The notes below the pieces were generated by a model. It was not told the DNA's origin and did no database searches. It worked only from the letters and a program-made list of their open reading frames with translations. 33,412 nt of DNA from Flavobacteriales bacterium. GTDB lineage: Bacteria > Bacteroidota > Bacteroidia > NS11-12g > UBA955. Location: contig CANMCY010000024.1 in NCBI GenBank assembly GCA_947496375.1, positions 1 to 33,412 on the forward strand, read 5' to 3'. Of this stretch, positions 17,332 to 25,636 are shown in pieces. A program made the position numbers and the translations under genes. Each line of letters starts with the position of its first letter. Position 1 is the stretch's first letter.

Positions 17332-18846
17332 TCAGGGCAGTCGGTAAACATGTGTGTTTTTCTGATGGTACACCGCTCGGGCTCCGGTTTTTAATCGGGG
17401 CTCGTAGCGGCTGAACCAAAGACCGGTATCATTTAGCACCAGATACTGTGCGTGGGATTGACTGAGTATTTCGGCAGTGATTTCGGGTCCAAAATCCCTG
17501 CTGATGCGCACGCCCCGTTTTTTCAAGAGATATAATGCCGTATTGGGTGTGATGTCAAACGCGTAAAAAACCCTCGCGCCATCCGGAATTACCTTTTTTA
17601 GCGTATCTGCCTGTTCCACCAGTTCTGCCGCCTCTGTAAAGGCATTCTGGTTGTAATAGTCTCCGGTAGAATACCTTCTGTGCATCATGTGTTTTGCATG
17701 TCCGGCGTTCATGAAGGGAATTATCCAGAATGAAATACCCATTATCACAGGCATACATCCCATAAGCACAGTGCGCTGTTCCTGAAACAACTGCTGCAAA
17801 AAAAGCCAACCAAAGAAAATGGCAGGATATAGTAATATAAAATAATAATCGTGGTATAAAAACTGACGATTAAACAAAATCCAGATGGCTCCGGCACCCA
17901 GTAACATCAGCCCGGCAGCCAGTCCCGGCAACAGCGCCTCACGTATCCTAAACAGCAACAATAGAGATAGTATGGCAAGAAAAAGTATGAAAAACCCGGG
18001 TCTGTACATGCTTTCCTGCCAGTTGTTGAGCGCTGTTTGTGAATTTTGTATGAACTCACTCAACGTCTCTGCAGGATTCATGGATTGTAAGAAATGCATG
18101 TTGGATGTTTTGCGGGTAAGCCAGCCGGCATAACCATACCATGCTGTAATGGGAATTGCAGGTATCATCATCCAAAAAACATCCCGGCGCGTCAAAACAA
18201 CCTGCAAGGTCTGGTTCTTGAAAAATCGCCATAAAAACAAGAGTAGAACCCCCGCGATTCCATATATCAGAAATGAAACTTTCAGCAAACCTGCCAAACC
18301 CATCCATACGGCAAACCAGCGCAGGTTACGAGCGGGCTCCCTGCCGTAGATCCTCAATATTAAATGATACCAGGCCATCATCACCAAAGACATAGCACCG
18401 GCATCCGCTAAAAAATTGGGAGTGTAAAATATAAGAATGGGTGAACAATACCACCCAAAAACCAGCAGTATGCGGTGTATGTTGCGTTGAATAAATAGGC
18501 CCGTGATTTTCCAGGCGTGAAATACGCCGGCACAGACCAGCAGGTACAATAGTAGCCGATAGATGATGTCATGTGGACCGAACACCTTGTATAGTAGGGC
18601 TGCGGTATAGGGAATGATGGGAAATTCCATGCCGGTGATTCCTTCAGACTGCCGGTCTTCCGATACCCTCGGTAAAAAGAAATTCATGTCTTCGTGGTAG
18701 TAATTCCAGGCCACGCAGGCACGGTCGCATTGTGCCCCCTGATGAACACTTTCAGGGGCCTTGGGTAAGGCCCTAAAAAGTCCCAGATAGGCACTTAAAA
18801 CAATCCATGCCACCCAGAATCCGTATACGGGTTTAATCCGTTGCAT
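17332..18846 (-). CDS. GT39-like integral-membrane glycosyltransferase (PMT_2/ArnT type)
   Basis: A 504-residue polytopic membrane protein with roughly ten or more hydrophobic segments between residues 8 and 385 and a hydrophilic C-terminal domain. The acidic first extracytoplasmic loop (YHEDMNFFLPR, about 48-58) and overall layout fit the PMT_2/ArnT superfamily, which transfers sugars from polyprenyl-phosphate donors on the outer face of the inner membrane. The ATG at 18846 is preferred; a TTG two codons upstream (18852) is possible. The start overlaps the end of the GT2 gene by 14 nt, so the upstream enzyme probably makes the lipid-linked sugar this one uses. Acceptor (lipid A, glycan or protein) unknown. 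Confidence 0.85.
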   Translation of the reverse strand: MQRIKPVYGFWVAWIVLSAYLGLFRALPKAPESVHQGAQCDRACVAWNYYHEDMNFFLPRVSEDRQSEGITGMEFPIIPYTAALLYKVFGPHDIIYRLLLYLLVCAGVFHAWKITGLFIQRNIHRILLVFGWYCSPILIFYTPNFLADAGAMSLVMMAWYHLILRIYGREPARNLRWFAVWMGLAGLLKVSFLIYGIAGVLLLFLWRFFKNQTLQVVLTRRDVFWMMIPAIPITAWYGYAGWLTRKTSNMHFLQSMNPAETLSEFIQNSQTALNNWQESMYRPGFFILFLAILSLLLLFRIREALLPGLAAGLMLLGAGAIWILFNRQFLYHDYYFILLYPAIFFGWLFLQQLFQEQRTVLMGCMPVIMGISFWIIPFMNAGHAKHMMHRRYSTGDYYNQNAFTEAAELVEQADTLKKVIPDGARVFYAFDITPNTALYLLKKRGVRISRDFGPEITAEILSQSHAQYLVLNDTGLWFSRYEPRLKTGARAVYHQKNTHVYRLP

Positions 18847-19777
18847 CGGCAATATTGCTGTCTCTTACAATGTAGTGCGGCCGGTTTTTTACATTGTCAC
18901 TGACCCTTCCAAGGTATTCGCCCAGCATACCAATGCCGATGAGTTGTATACCACCCAGAAACAGCACCGAAATATGCAAGCTGGTCCAGCCGGGTTCTGT
19001 GGTGCCAAAAAACTTTTGATAGAGACTGTATACAATCAACACAAATGCCACTGCAGAAACCAAAAAGCCGGTGATGGTTGCCACTTTCAGTGGCCAGGTG
19101 CTGAAACTGCTGATGCCATCCAGGGCAAAACGCATCATTTTGCGATAGGTAAACTTGGTTGCCCCACCCATACGTTCTTCCCGGTCATATTCCAGAAAGG
19201 TCTGATTAAATCCTATCCAACTAATCTGCCCTCGGATATATTTATGTTGCTCGGGCATCTTGCTCAAAATGCGCTGTATTTTTCGGTGAATAATCCTAAA
19301 ATCACCCGTGTCAACCGGGATTTCAATATTGGTGATTCTGGCCAGCAGCCGGTAAAACAGCCGTGCAGTGAACTTTTTAAGGAAGTTTTCACCATCCCGC
19401 TTGCGCCTGCGGGCGTAGACCACCTCAAATCCTTCTTGCGCTTTGGATAGTAAGTCCGGCAAAAGCTCCGGAGGATCCTGACCGTCTCCATCCATAATCA
19501 CAATCCATTCACCACGGGCATGCTCAATTCCTGCGGTAATGGCCAGCTGATGACCAAAATTCCTCGAAAAATCGATGTATTTAACATGATGATCAGTTTC
19601 GGCCAGCCCTTGTAGAACCAATAAAGAACGATCTTTAGAACCATCGTTTATGTACACTACTTCCCAGTCAATATTCAGCGGTTTCAGTGAATTTTGGAGC
19701 CGCTGATAGAGCTTGCCAATGTTCATTTCCTCGTTGTAAACCGGAATAACAACCGATAATGTGGGTGTCGATGTCAT
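18833..19777 (-). CDS. Polyprenyl-phosphate glycosyltransferase (GT2, DPM1/GtrB/ArnC-like)
   Basis: A 314-residue GT2 enzyme. It has the GT-A opening LSVVIPVYNEEMNI, the metal site DGDGQDPPE at 96-104, and FSRNFGHQLAITAGIEHARG (about 70-89), typical of bactoprenol-phosphate sugar transferases. Two transmembrane helices follow near 231-254 and 265-288 with the family end motif LGEYLGRV. It is predicted to load a sugar onto undecaprenyl phosphate on the cytoplasmic face and to feed the overlapping GT39 gene. Sugar specificity cannot be read. The ATG at 19777 lies 5 nt from an exact -7 element on its strand. Confidence 0.92.
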   Translation of the reverse strand: MTSTPTLSVVIPVYNEEMNIGKLYQRLQNSLKPLNIDWEVVYINDGSKDRSLLVLQGLAETDHHVKYIDFSRNFGHQLAITAGIEHARGEWIVIMDGDGQDPPELLPDLLSKAQEGFEVVYARRRKRDGENFLKKFTARLFYRLLARITNIEIPVDTGDFRIIHRKIQRILSKMPEQHKYIRGQISWIGFNQTFLEYDREERMGGATKFTYRKMMRFALDGISSFSTWPLKVATITGFLVSAVAFVLIVYSLYQKFFGTTEPGWTSLHISVLFLGGIQLIGIGMLGEYLGRVSDNVKNRPHYIVRDSNIADATD

Positions 19778-19782
19778 ATTGG

Positions 19783-19790
19783 CAAAATTA
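19783..19790 (-). promoter_or_regulatory. -7 element (TAATTTTG) for the GT2-GT39 operon
   Basis: Exact TAnnTTTG on the minus strand, 5 nt before the ATG at 19777. It is back to back with the element for the thioredoxin gene, only 15 nt away. Confidence 0.6.
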
Positions 19791-19805
19791 TTGCATTAGT
19801 TGCAC

Positions 19806-19813
19806 TAAATTTG
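19806..19813 (+). promoter_or_regulatory. -7 element (TAAATTTG) for thioredoxin gene
   Basis: Exact TAnnTTTG match 7 nt before the ATG at 19821, indicating a leaderless or near-leaderless transcript. Confidence 0.6.
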
Positions 19814-19820
19814 TGCTAAT

Positions 19821-20273
19821 ATGAAAAAGAACCTTTTCCGCGTACTTTCCACGGTTGCCATATTAACCGCTTCTTATGCTTTATACGCTTGTCAGGGCAA
19901 ACCATCAGAAACCCATGAAGATGGAGTAGAAATTCGTGAACCCAAGGAGACTAAAGTTGAAGTTTCCGGAATACCGGCAAAGAAATTCGACAGTCTCATC
20001 GCAGGCAATAAGTTGGTAATGGTTGATTTTTACGCAGTTTGGTGCGGTCCATGCAAGCGCATGGCTCCGTTTGTTGAACAGGTGAAAGATGAGAAAAAAG
20101 ATGTGGTTACCGTACTCAGCATTGATGCCGAAGCCCAGCCCGAAATCAGCAGCCGTTACAACCTGGAAGGATATCCTACACTTATATTCTTTAAAAAGGG
20201 TCAAGTGATAGCCAATGCTATCGGTTATCACGATAAAAACCAGATTCTGGAATTAATCAATAAGTTTAAGTAA
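19821..20273 (+). CDS. Membrane-anchored periplasmic thioredoxin-like protein
   Basis: A 150-residue thioredoxin-fold protein with the active site W74-C-G-P-C78-K and the cis-Pro loop GYPTLIFF. The N-terminal 24 residues form an export signal ending LYAC; Cys24 could be lipidated, although Tyr at -2 is unusual for a lipobox, so a cleaved or uncleaved signal anchor is also possible. A charged linker (about 25-50) precedes the fold. The protein probably reduces or exchanges disulfides in the periplasm. Cys-rich exported proteins occur elsewhere in this window, but a link is speculation. A strong terminator follows, so it is a single-gene unit. Confidence 0.9.
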   Translation: MKKNLFRVLSTVAILTASYALYACQGKPSETHEDGVEIREPKETKVEVSGIPAKKFDSLIAGNKLVMVDFYAVWCGPCKRMAPFVEQVKDEKKDVVTVLSIDAEAQPEISSRYNLEGYPTLIFFKKGQVIANAIGYHDKNQILELINKFK

Positions 20274-20302
20274 GCTAACTTAAAATATTGACGGGTAATA
20301 AC

Positions 20303-20328
20303 AAGGGTGCATTAACGCATCCTTTTTT
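20303..20328 (+). terminator. Intrinsic terminator after thioredoxin gene
   Basis: Stem AAGGGTGC (20303-20310) / GCATCCTT (20317-20324), 8 bp with one G-T pair and a 6-nt loop, running into TTTTTT (20323-20328). The T-run overlaps the stop codon of the opposing comA gene (20327-20329). The same dyad may also act for the leftward operon, though its T-tract on that strand is weak. Confidence 0.8.
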
Positions 20329-21106
20329 ATGCCTGTGGATTTTCGAGGAAATAGAAGAAACTGTCGCCCCGCAAACCCAGTCTGAGGGTTTCAAGTGCGA
20401 GCAGTTCATTGGGTGCAATATTGCCTAAGTTTACATTGGCACCATACAGTTTAATGAACCACACTTGCTGAGACTTCAGGGGTGCCTCCCATATAATTTT
20501 ATCCTGAGGGATTTTTCGGATAATTTCTGCCACAAGGCCGCTTCTTACCTCTCCGGTCCCCCTGAATATGCCAACCGTACCGCTTTCTCTCGCCTCTGCA
20601 ATAACTTTCCATACGCCGGCACTGATTTCACTTTCCATTTGCTCTATCCATTCATAGGGAGGGATGATTTTTTCAGCATCTTTACTTCCTACCTCACTAA
20701 GCACGGTGGCTTGCTTAGACAATTTCCGGATATACTCACATTTGGTATCATGGTGCATTTCGATACTGCCGTCACTCACTTCTGCATAGTCTACACCTGT
20801 TTTATCCAACAGGCGCAGATAGTCTTCAAACTGATTTCGCACCACGTATGCCTCAAACAAGGTACCCCCGAAGTATACAGGTATTCCCGCAGATTTATAC
20901 AGATTGATTTTATCCTGAAGTCCCGGTGTCACATAACCCGTTCCGAAACCCAGTTTAATGATGTCAGTATAGTGAAGTCCGCTGCTGAGAAAATCCTCTG
21001 CTTCACGCAGACTTAGCCCCTTATCCATTACCATGGTAAGGCCGCTTTCTCGCGGTTTTGAGCTGCGCTCAGGCAGTTGTGATAGGTTAAATAATTCCTG
21101 GTTCAT
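20327..21106 (-). CDS. comA: Phosphosulfolactate synthase ComA
   Basis: A 259-residue TIM-barrel enzyme of the ComA family. The reaction known for the family adds sulfite to phosphoenolpyruvate to give (2R)-phospho-3-sulfolactate; in methanogens this is the first step to coenzyme M, and a Bacillus homolog serves sulfolactate formation. The length and family landmarks fit: SGLTMVMDKGLSL near the start, DIIKLGFGTGYV at about 49-60, and VDYAEVSDGSIEMH at about 109-122. The ATG overlaps the TGA of the TPR gene (ATGA), so it is translationally coupled. No other coenzyme-M or sulfonate genes are seen here; the product could feed sulfolactate or sulfonolipid metabolism, but this is inference. Confidence 0.9.
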   Translation of the reverse strand: MNQELFNLSQLPERSSKPRESGLTMVMDKGLSLREAEDFLSSGLHYTDIIKLGFGTGYVTPGLQDKINLYKSAGIPVYFGGTLFEAYVVRNQFEDYLRLLDKTGVDYAEVSDGSIEMHHDTKCEYIRKLSKQATVLSEVGSKDAEKIIPPYEWIEQMESEISAGVWKVIAEARESGTVGIFRGTGEVRSGLVAEIIRKIPQDKIIWEAPLKSQQVWFIKLYGANVNLGNIAPNELLALETLRLGLRGDSFFYFLENPQA

Positions 21107-22560
21107 GTTTGCAATCCCGGATTGGTAAAGCGTGCTATCAATCTTAATAAGCTACCGGCTTTTTTCAATTCCGGTGCAAAAATAAACATTTGCACATGTT
21201 CTTCTGCATTAATAGACAGGGCTGTTTCCAATAAGTAGGTAGCGGCTGCCTGTTGTCCGGTGAGGTAGCATAAAGCTGCCATTCGATAAAGCAACTTGGT
21301 ATTTCCCGGATTGTTTTTAATGCCCACCTGTGTTATTTCCAGTGCCCGGTCAGATTGTCCTGTTTCATGTAATGCAACACCCCAGTCAAGCCACACCTCG
21401 TCTTCGGAGGGGAAATCTTCGGATAATACTTCATACAGCGGCTCCCATTTTTCCGATTGGTTGGTGCCGAAATATGCGGCTGCCAATACAATACCGTAAT
21501 CTGCTTCTGTATGGTTTAATTCCCATGCTTTCTCCAGGTAGGGAATGGCTTTTGCGTATTCCTGTTCATAGTGCCAGGTCAGCCCCATGCTGTACCAGCT
21601 TTCACTGTCTTCAGGATTGTTTTTCAGCACCTCATGGTAAAGTGTTCTTGCCTCTTTTACTTTTCCTGTTTCATAGTGACTCCAGGCAAGCAGGCCTTTC
21701 AATTCTTCAAAAGCGCCTTTATGAAACCTTTCTGATTGTTCAAAGTAGTGCCGAATAAAACTGGTGTAGTCTTCGTGTTCGTATAGCGCCTCCATGTAAC
21801 CCAGCCAGGCCTCAAGAAAATTTTCGTTGATGGTAACTGCGAAATCAAACGCTTCAATGGTCCTGGGGTAATCTTCCAGATCCGCACAGGCGTTGGCCAG
21901 TAAATACCAGGCCTCCTCCGAATACGGATCCTTGTCTACCAGTTTTTCCAGCATGGGCATCAATGCTGCCACGTGGTTTTTATCCTGTGTTTGCCCAAGC
22001 CATTTTTCAACAATGTAGTGAATGTCCCCTCCAAGTTCCAGGCACTTGTCAAGCAGAGGCAATGCCAGCTCAAATTGACCATAATGGATGAGCAACTCTA
22101 GAAAATCTTCCATGGCCTGCTCATCTTCCCCGGCAAGTTCCAGCCCTTCCCGAAGCATTTCCATGGCTTTGTCTTTTCGTCCTTCAAGCCCGTAAATGGC
22201 AGCTTCTACCATAAACAGAGCAGGTTCAAATGCACTGTATTCTTTCGCTTTGGCAATGTATCGCCTTGCCATGCGGTAGTTTTTTTCGCGCATCAGTACC
22301 TCTGCCATGTGAATGGCAAAAACAGGTATGTATGGAAACTGGTCAATTCCCTGTTCCAGCACATTTTTCATTAATTTGAAACCCTTGCCTGTATCGCTGG
22401 CCATCAAATGGTTGTAGGAATAGTACCGAAAGATTTCCAGTAACTCCCTTGGACTGAAAGTAGCATCCTTGTTGGATTCAAATTCGCGGACAAGTTCCTC
22501 CACATTACCGCTGAACTCGTCCTGCTCCTCATCATCCCAATCGCTTGGAAAAAATCCCAT
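21103..22560 (-). CDS. Cytoplasmic tetratricopeptide-repeat protein
   Basis: A 485-residue protein built of about ten or more helical TPR-like repeats, clearest at about 300-420 (SESWYSMGLTWHYEQEYAKA, EVWLDWGVALHETGQSDRA, TKLLYRMAALCYLTGQQAAA). The N-terminus is acidic (DWDDEEQDEFSG) with no signal peptide. TPR arrays bind partner proteins; the partner is unknown. The ATG at 22560 is chosen over an upstream in-frame TTG at 22569 because an exact -7 element spans 22567-22574. It is cotranscribed with comA by a 4-nt overlap, so a structural or regulatory link with the sulfonate enzyme is possible. Confidence 0.88.
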   Translation of the reverse strand: MGFFPSDWDDEEQDEFSGNVEELVREFESNKDATFSPRELLEIFRYYSYNHLMASDTGKGFKLMKNVLEQGIDQFPYIPVFAIHMAEVLMREKNYRMARRYIAKAKEYSAFEPALFMVEAAIYGLEGRKDKAMEMLREGLELAGEDEQAMEDFLELLIHYGQFELALPLLDKCLELGGDIHYIVEKWLGQTQDKNHVAALMPMLEKLVDKDPYSEEAWYLLANACADLEDYPRTIEAFDFAVTINENFLEAWLGYMEALYEHEDYTSFIRHYFEQSERFHKGAFEELKGLLAWSHYETGKVKEARTLYHEVLKNNPEDSESWYSMGLTWHYEQEYAKAIPYLEKAWELNHTEADYGIVLAAAYFGTNQSEKWEPLYEVLSEDFPSEDEVWLDWGVALHETGQSDRALEITQVGIKNNPGNTKLLYRMAALCYLTGQQAAATYLLETALSINAEEHVQMFIFAPELKKAGSLLRLIARFTNPGLQT

Positions 22561-22566
22561 CGCCGT

Positions 22567-22574
22567 CAAAAATA
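22567..22574 (-). promoter_or_regulatory. -7 element (TATTTTTG) for TPR-comA operon
   Basis: Exact TAnnTTTG on the minus strand, 6 nt before the ATG at 22560. It would overlap the alternative TTG start at 22569, which is therefore unlikely. Confidence 0.6.
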
Positions 22575-22621
22575 ATCAGCCAATTGGTCGAAAAACCTGA
22601 TTGGATGAAAGAAGCCCCCTA

Positions 22622-22629
22622 TATTTTTG
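22622..22629 (+). promoter_or_regulatory. -7 element (TATTTTTG) for M1 peptidase gene
   Basis: Exact TAnnTTTG match 15 nt before the ATG at 22645. An in-frame TTG at 22627 lies inside this element and is rejected as the start. Confidence 0.6.
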
Positions 22630-22644
22630 CACAGTTTGTATACA

Positions 22645-25599
22645 ATGCATGTCTTTATCAACCCTACGCGGCTTTTTCTGTTCGTCCTATTGTCTTTTCT
22701 TCCGGTGCTTTCATCGGCGCAAAGCAAAGTTTTAAAACAACAGGCCCCCTGGCAGCAGCATGTGGATCACGATATCCGCGTTGTCTTTGATGAAAAACAG
22801 AAAATTTTGCGGTGTTTCCAGACTATTACCTATACCAATAACAGTCCTGATGTAATCAATCTCATTCCTTTTCATATTTGGCCGAATGCTTTTTCAGGGA
22901 GGCACACGGTGTATGGAAAAGAAGCAATTATTAATGGAAATAAGAAGTTTTTTAATGCTACAGAAGAAGAACGGGGAGCATTGGATAGCCTGAATTTCGC
23001 TGTCAATGGTATCCCTGCCCGGTATTATGAAGATTCCATCAACCCTGATGTTGTCTACCTGGCCCTGCCACAGGCCTTGAATACAGGAGACAAAATAACC
23101 ATTACCACGCCTTTTCGTGTAAAAATTCCCTGGTTATTCAGCCGTATGGGTTATAATGGCAATCTGTTCTCAATTACCCAATGGTATCCAAAACCGGCAG
23201 TATATGATGTGAACGGCTGGAATGTGTTTCCTTATGCAGAACAGGGTGAGTACTACAGCGAATTCGGAGATTATTCAGTTAGTTTGGATGTGCCCGCAAA
23301 CTGGCGTGTTGCTGCCACCGGTGAGTTGCAGGATTCTGCTGAATTTGCATGGCTTGATTCGCTGGTGTTAGGCCATGATACTACTGAAAGAACTGGCCGA
23401 AAAACGCTGGTATATAAACAAATTAAAGTAAGCGACTTCGCCTGGTTTGCAAAACCTGATTTTAAGGTTGCCAAAGGGAAATCAACATTACCGAATGGCC
23501 ACGTAGTAACAAACTTTGCTTTCTATAATGGCTGGAAAAAAGCCAATGCTCCTTCCATGCTAAATGCCATTGACAAGGCCCTGCACTACTATTCCGGCCG
23601 TGTGGGAATGTATCCCTACCGGTATTGTTCTGTCGTTATCGGACCCCTTCAAGGCGCAGGTGGAATGGAATATCCTATGATTACCATTTGTGCAGATGCA
23701 TCAGAAGGTACCATTATCCACGAAGTAGGCCACAACTGGTTCCAGGGAATGCTGGGTTCTCAGGAGCGTGAACATCCCTGGATGGATGAAAGCATCAATA
23801 CTTTTTACCAGCAACAGGCCGAAGGCAAAGGTGCCGATGAATATTCTAACGGCGACAAGTTTTCTGCCAATAGTGGGTATGCTGCGTTTCGCCTCACCCA
23901 TGACGTGGGTCAGTTTCAGTGCGGACATCTGCACAGCCGCAGCTACACAGGAGTAAACTACGGTGCCATCGTTTATGCCATCAATCCACAGCGGTTTCTC
24001 TACCTGCAGGAATATCTGGGCCGATCGGTATTGGATAGCTGCATGAAAACATACTTCAGAAAATGGCAGTATAAACACCCGCTCCCTGCCGATATTCAAG
24101 CCACCATGGAGCAAGTTAGCGGTAAAAATCTGGGTTGGTTTTTTGATGGACTTCTCGCCGGTCCTGCTCCCGATGTCGCTATTAAATCTGTGAAGAAATC
24201 TAAAAGAGGGTATATTGTAAACATCAAAAATAAAACCCCTTATGAACTGCCGTTCAAATTGCAATGGCGATATGGAACACGCAAGGAGTCTATGTGGTTG
24301 CATAGCGATACTATCCTTGAGCTTAAGGGCAAGATGCAGGAAATATCCCTCAATGCAAGTGGTTACCTTCCGGAAACAAACCTGGCTAATAACGATGCTA
24401 AAGTATCCAAAGCCATCTTGAAAACATGGGGTAAAGCCCGTTTCGGGCTTCCCGGTTTTTACACCCGCGGTCAAAATAGGCATTGGGTATTTCCTATGTT
24501 CTTTATGTGGAACAAATATGATGGCTATACTCCCGGACTGGTATTTTCAAACCTCACTTTTCCCCGCCGCAACTGGGAGTATTGGGTGGCGCCACTGTAT
24601 GGAGTAAAATCCAAAGACATGGTTGGTTTTGCAGGATTGCGCAGAAATATTTTTCACCATGGCGGTCCTTTTGCACTTACCGAAATCGGATTCAACCTAC
24701 GCCGTTTTAACTTCCTTCCTGTTTCTGTATATTCTGAACCAGCCATATACAATCGTTGGGCAATTAAAGTGAATCAATATTTTCGGGTGTCAAAACCATG
24801 GGTATCAAATCGACTGGAAACGGAATTTACCCGTGTTAGGTTAAATAAAATCCTTTCCTTGACTGCCTCAACCTGGGAATCAGATGTGGCGAGAATTTCA
24901 TGGATTAGGGAATCTGCCAAAAAATTGATGCCTTTTAACACAAGGATGGATGTTTTGGGTGGAGGAAATGTTGGTCCCTACAGAATTGGCAATTTTTTAA
25001 TGGCCAATGCCACAGCAGAAATCTATATTCCTTATCCCAATAAATCCAAAAAGAACATAGGTTTCAGGGCCAAGGGTTTTGCATCGGGAATGATACACGA
25101 TTATGCAGGCAGTACCGGCAATTTTGTTATACCGGTTAGTGCCCCGCAGTTTGCACCCAATGATCCTACATTCAGTCACATGGCTGTAGCACGCAGTGCC
25201 GGCTTTGGAACAGGTAATGGCTATTGGAGCCAAATGTTGGTGAACGGAGCTAATGGAATAAGGATGTTCCCCAATCTGAACAGCGATCGTTGGGTTGCCG
25301 GTGTCAATCTGAATACCCATGTGCTTCCATTTTTGCCTGTGCAGGTGTTTTTTGATGCTGCCTTTATTCCCAAAAACGTGGGTTTGCAGGAGCAGTTGCC
25401 TTTTGCCGGCGGTTTGAGTTTTTCTACCCGCCTGGGCAAAAGCGCCGGTTTTGAAGCGAATCTGCCCTTGTTTTATAGCCGGACCTTCAAAGATTTTGTG
25501 GCACTTAATCCTCGGTTTAAGTGGTACGAATTTGCTTCTTTCCGCATGAAACTTGATCTGAATGACCCTTTCGATATCGTAAGGAATTTTATCTATTAA
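22645..25599 (+). CDS. M1 family metallopeptidase with long C-terminal barrel-like domain
   Basis: A 984-residue exported protein (signal peptide about 1-26, ending LSSAQ). The N-terminal half is an M1 aminopeptidase: the GxMEN-equivalent GAGGMEYP at 337-344, the zinc site H359-E360-V-G-H363, and the third ligand E382 in WMDESINTFY, spaced 18 residues from H363. From about residue 595 the sequence changes to strands of alternating polar and hydrophobic residues with Gly/Asn turns (GFNLRRFNFLPVSVYSEP, IKVNQYFRVSKPWVSNRLE) and ends in a terminal Tyr, which fits an outer-membrane-like beta domain. The protein would thus be a surface or periplasmic peptidase tied to the outer membrane; this placement is inferred. 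No T9SS domain. Confidence 0.9.
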   Translation: MHVFINPTRLFLFVLLSFLPVLSSAQSKVLKQQAPWQQHVDHDIRVVFDEKQKILRCFQTITYTNNSPDVINLIPFHIWPNAFSGRHTVYGKEAIINGNKKFFNATEEERGALDSLNFAVNGIPARYYEDSINPDVVYLALPQALNTGDKITITTPFRVKIPWLFSRMGYNGNLFSITQWYPKPAVYDVNGWNVFPYAEQGEYYSEFGDYSVSLDVPANWRVAATGELQDSAEFAWLDSLVLGHDTTERTGRKTLVYKQIKVSDFAWFAKPDFKVAKGKSTLPNGHVVTNFAFYNGWKKANAPSMLNAIDKALHYYSGRVGMYPYRYCSVVIGPLQGAGGMEYPMITICADASEGTIIHEVGHNWFQGMLGSQEREHPWMDESINTFYQQQAEGKGADEYSNGDKFSANSGYAAFRLTHDVGQFQCGHLHSRSYTGVNYGAIVYAINPQRFLYLQEYLGRSVLDSCMKTYFRKWQYKHPLPADIQATMEQVSGKNLGWFFDGLLAGPAPDVAIKSVKKSKRGYIVNIKNKTPYELPFKLQWRYGTRKESMWLHSDTILELKGKMQEISLNASGYLPETNLANNDAKVSKAILKTWGKARFGLPGFYTRGQNRHWVFPMFFMWNKYDGYTPGLVFSNLTFPRRNWEYWVAPLYGVKSKDMVGFAGLRRNIFHHGGPFALTEIGFNLRRFNFLPVSVYSEPAIYNRWAIKVNQYFRVSKPWVSNRLETEFTRVRLNKILSLTASTWESDVARISWIRESAKKLMPFNTRMDVLGGGNVGPYRIGNFLMANATAEIYIPYPNKSKKNIGFRAKGFASGMIHDYAGSTGNFVIPVSAPQFAPNDPTFSHMAVARSAGFGTGNGYWSQMLVNGANGIRMFPNLNSDRWVAGVNLNTHVLPFLPVQVFFDAAFIPKNVGLQEQLPFAGGLSFSTRLGKSAGFEANLPLFYSRTFKDFVALNPRFKWYEFASFRMKLDLNDPFDIVRNFIY

Positions 25600-25622
25600 A
25601 CAATAAATTGAACCAAATAACG

Positions 25623-25630
25623 CAATTTTG
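25623..25630 (+). promoter_or_regulatory. Possible -7 element (CAATTTTG) for lipoprotein-LysE unit
   Basis: One mismatch from TAnnTTTG, 6 nt before the ATG at 25637. It would give the small lipoprotein and the exporter their own promoter. Confidence 0.4.
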
Positions 25631-25636
25631 CATAAC

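Noticed and set aside
18875-19450. 191-codon open frame opposite the GT2 gene
   Set aside because: Antisense to a clear GT2 enzyme with its metal motif; no domain recognised.
23701-24483. 260-codon open frame opposite the M1 peptidase
   Set aside because: It is antisense to the zinc-site region of a well-supported enzyme; its composition is that of a mirror of the real frame.
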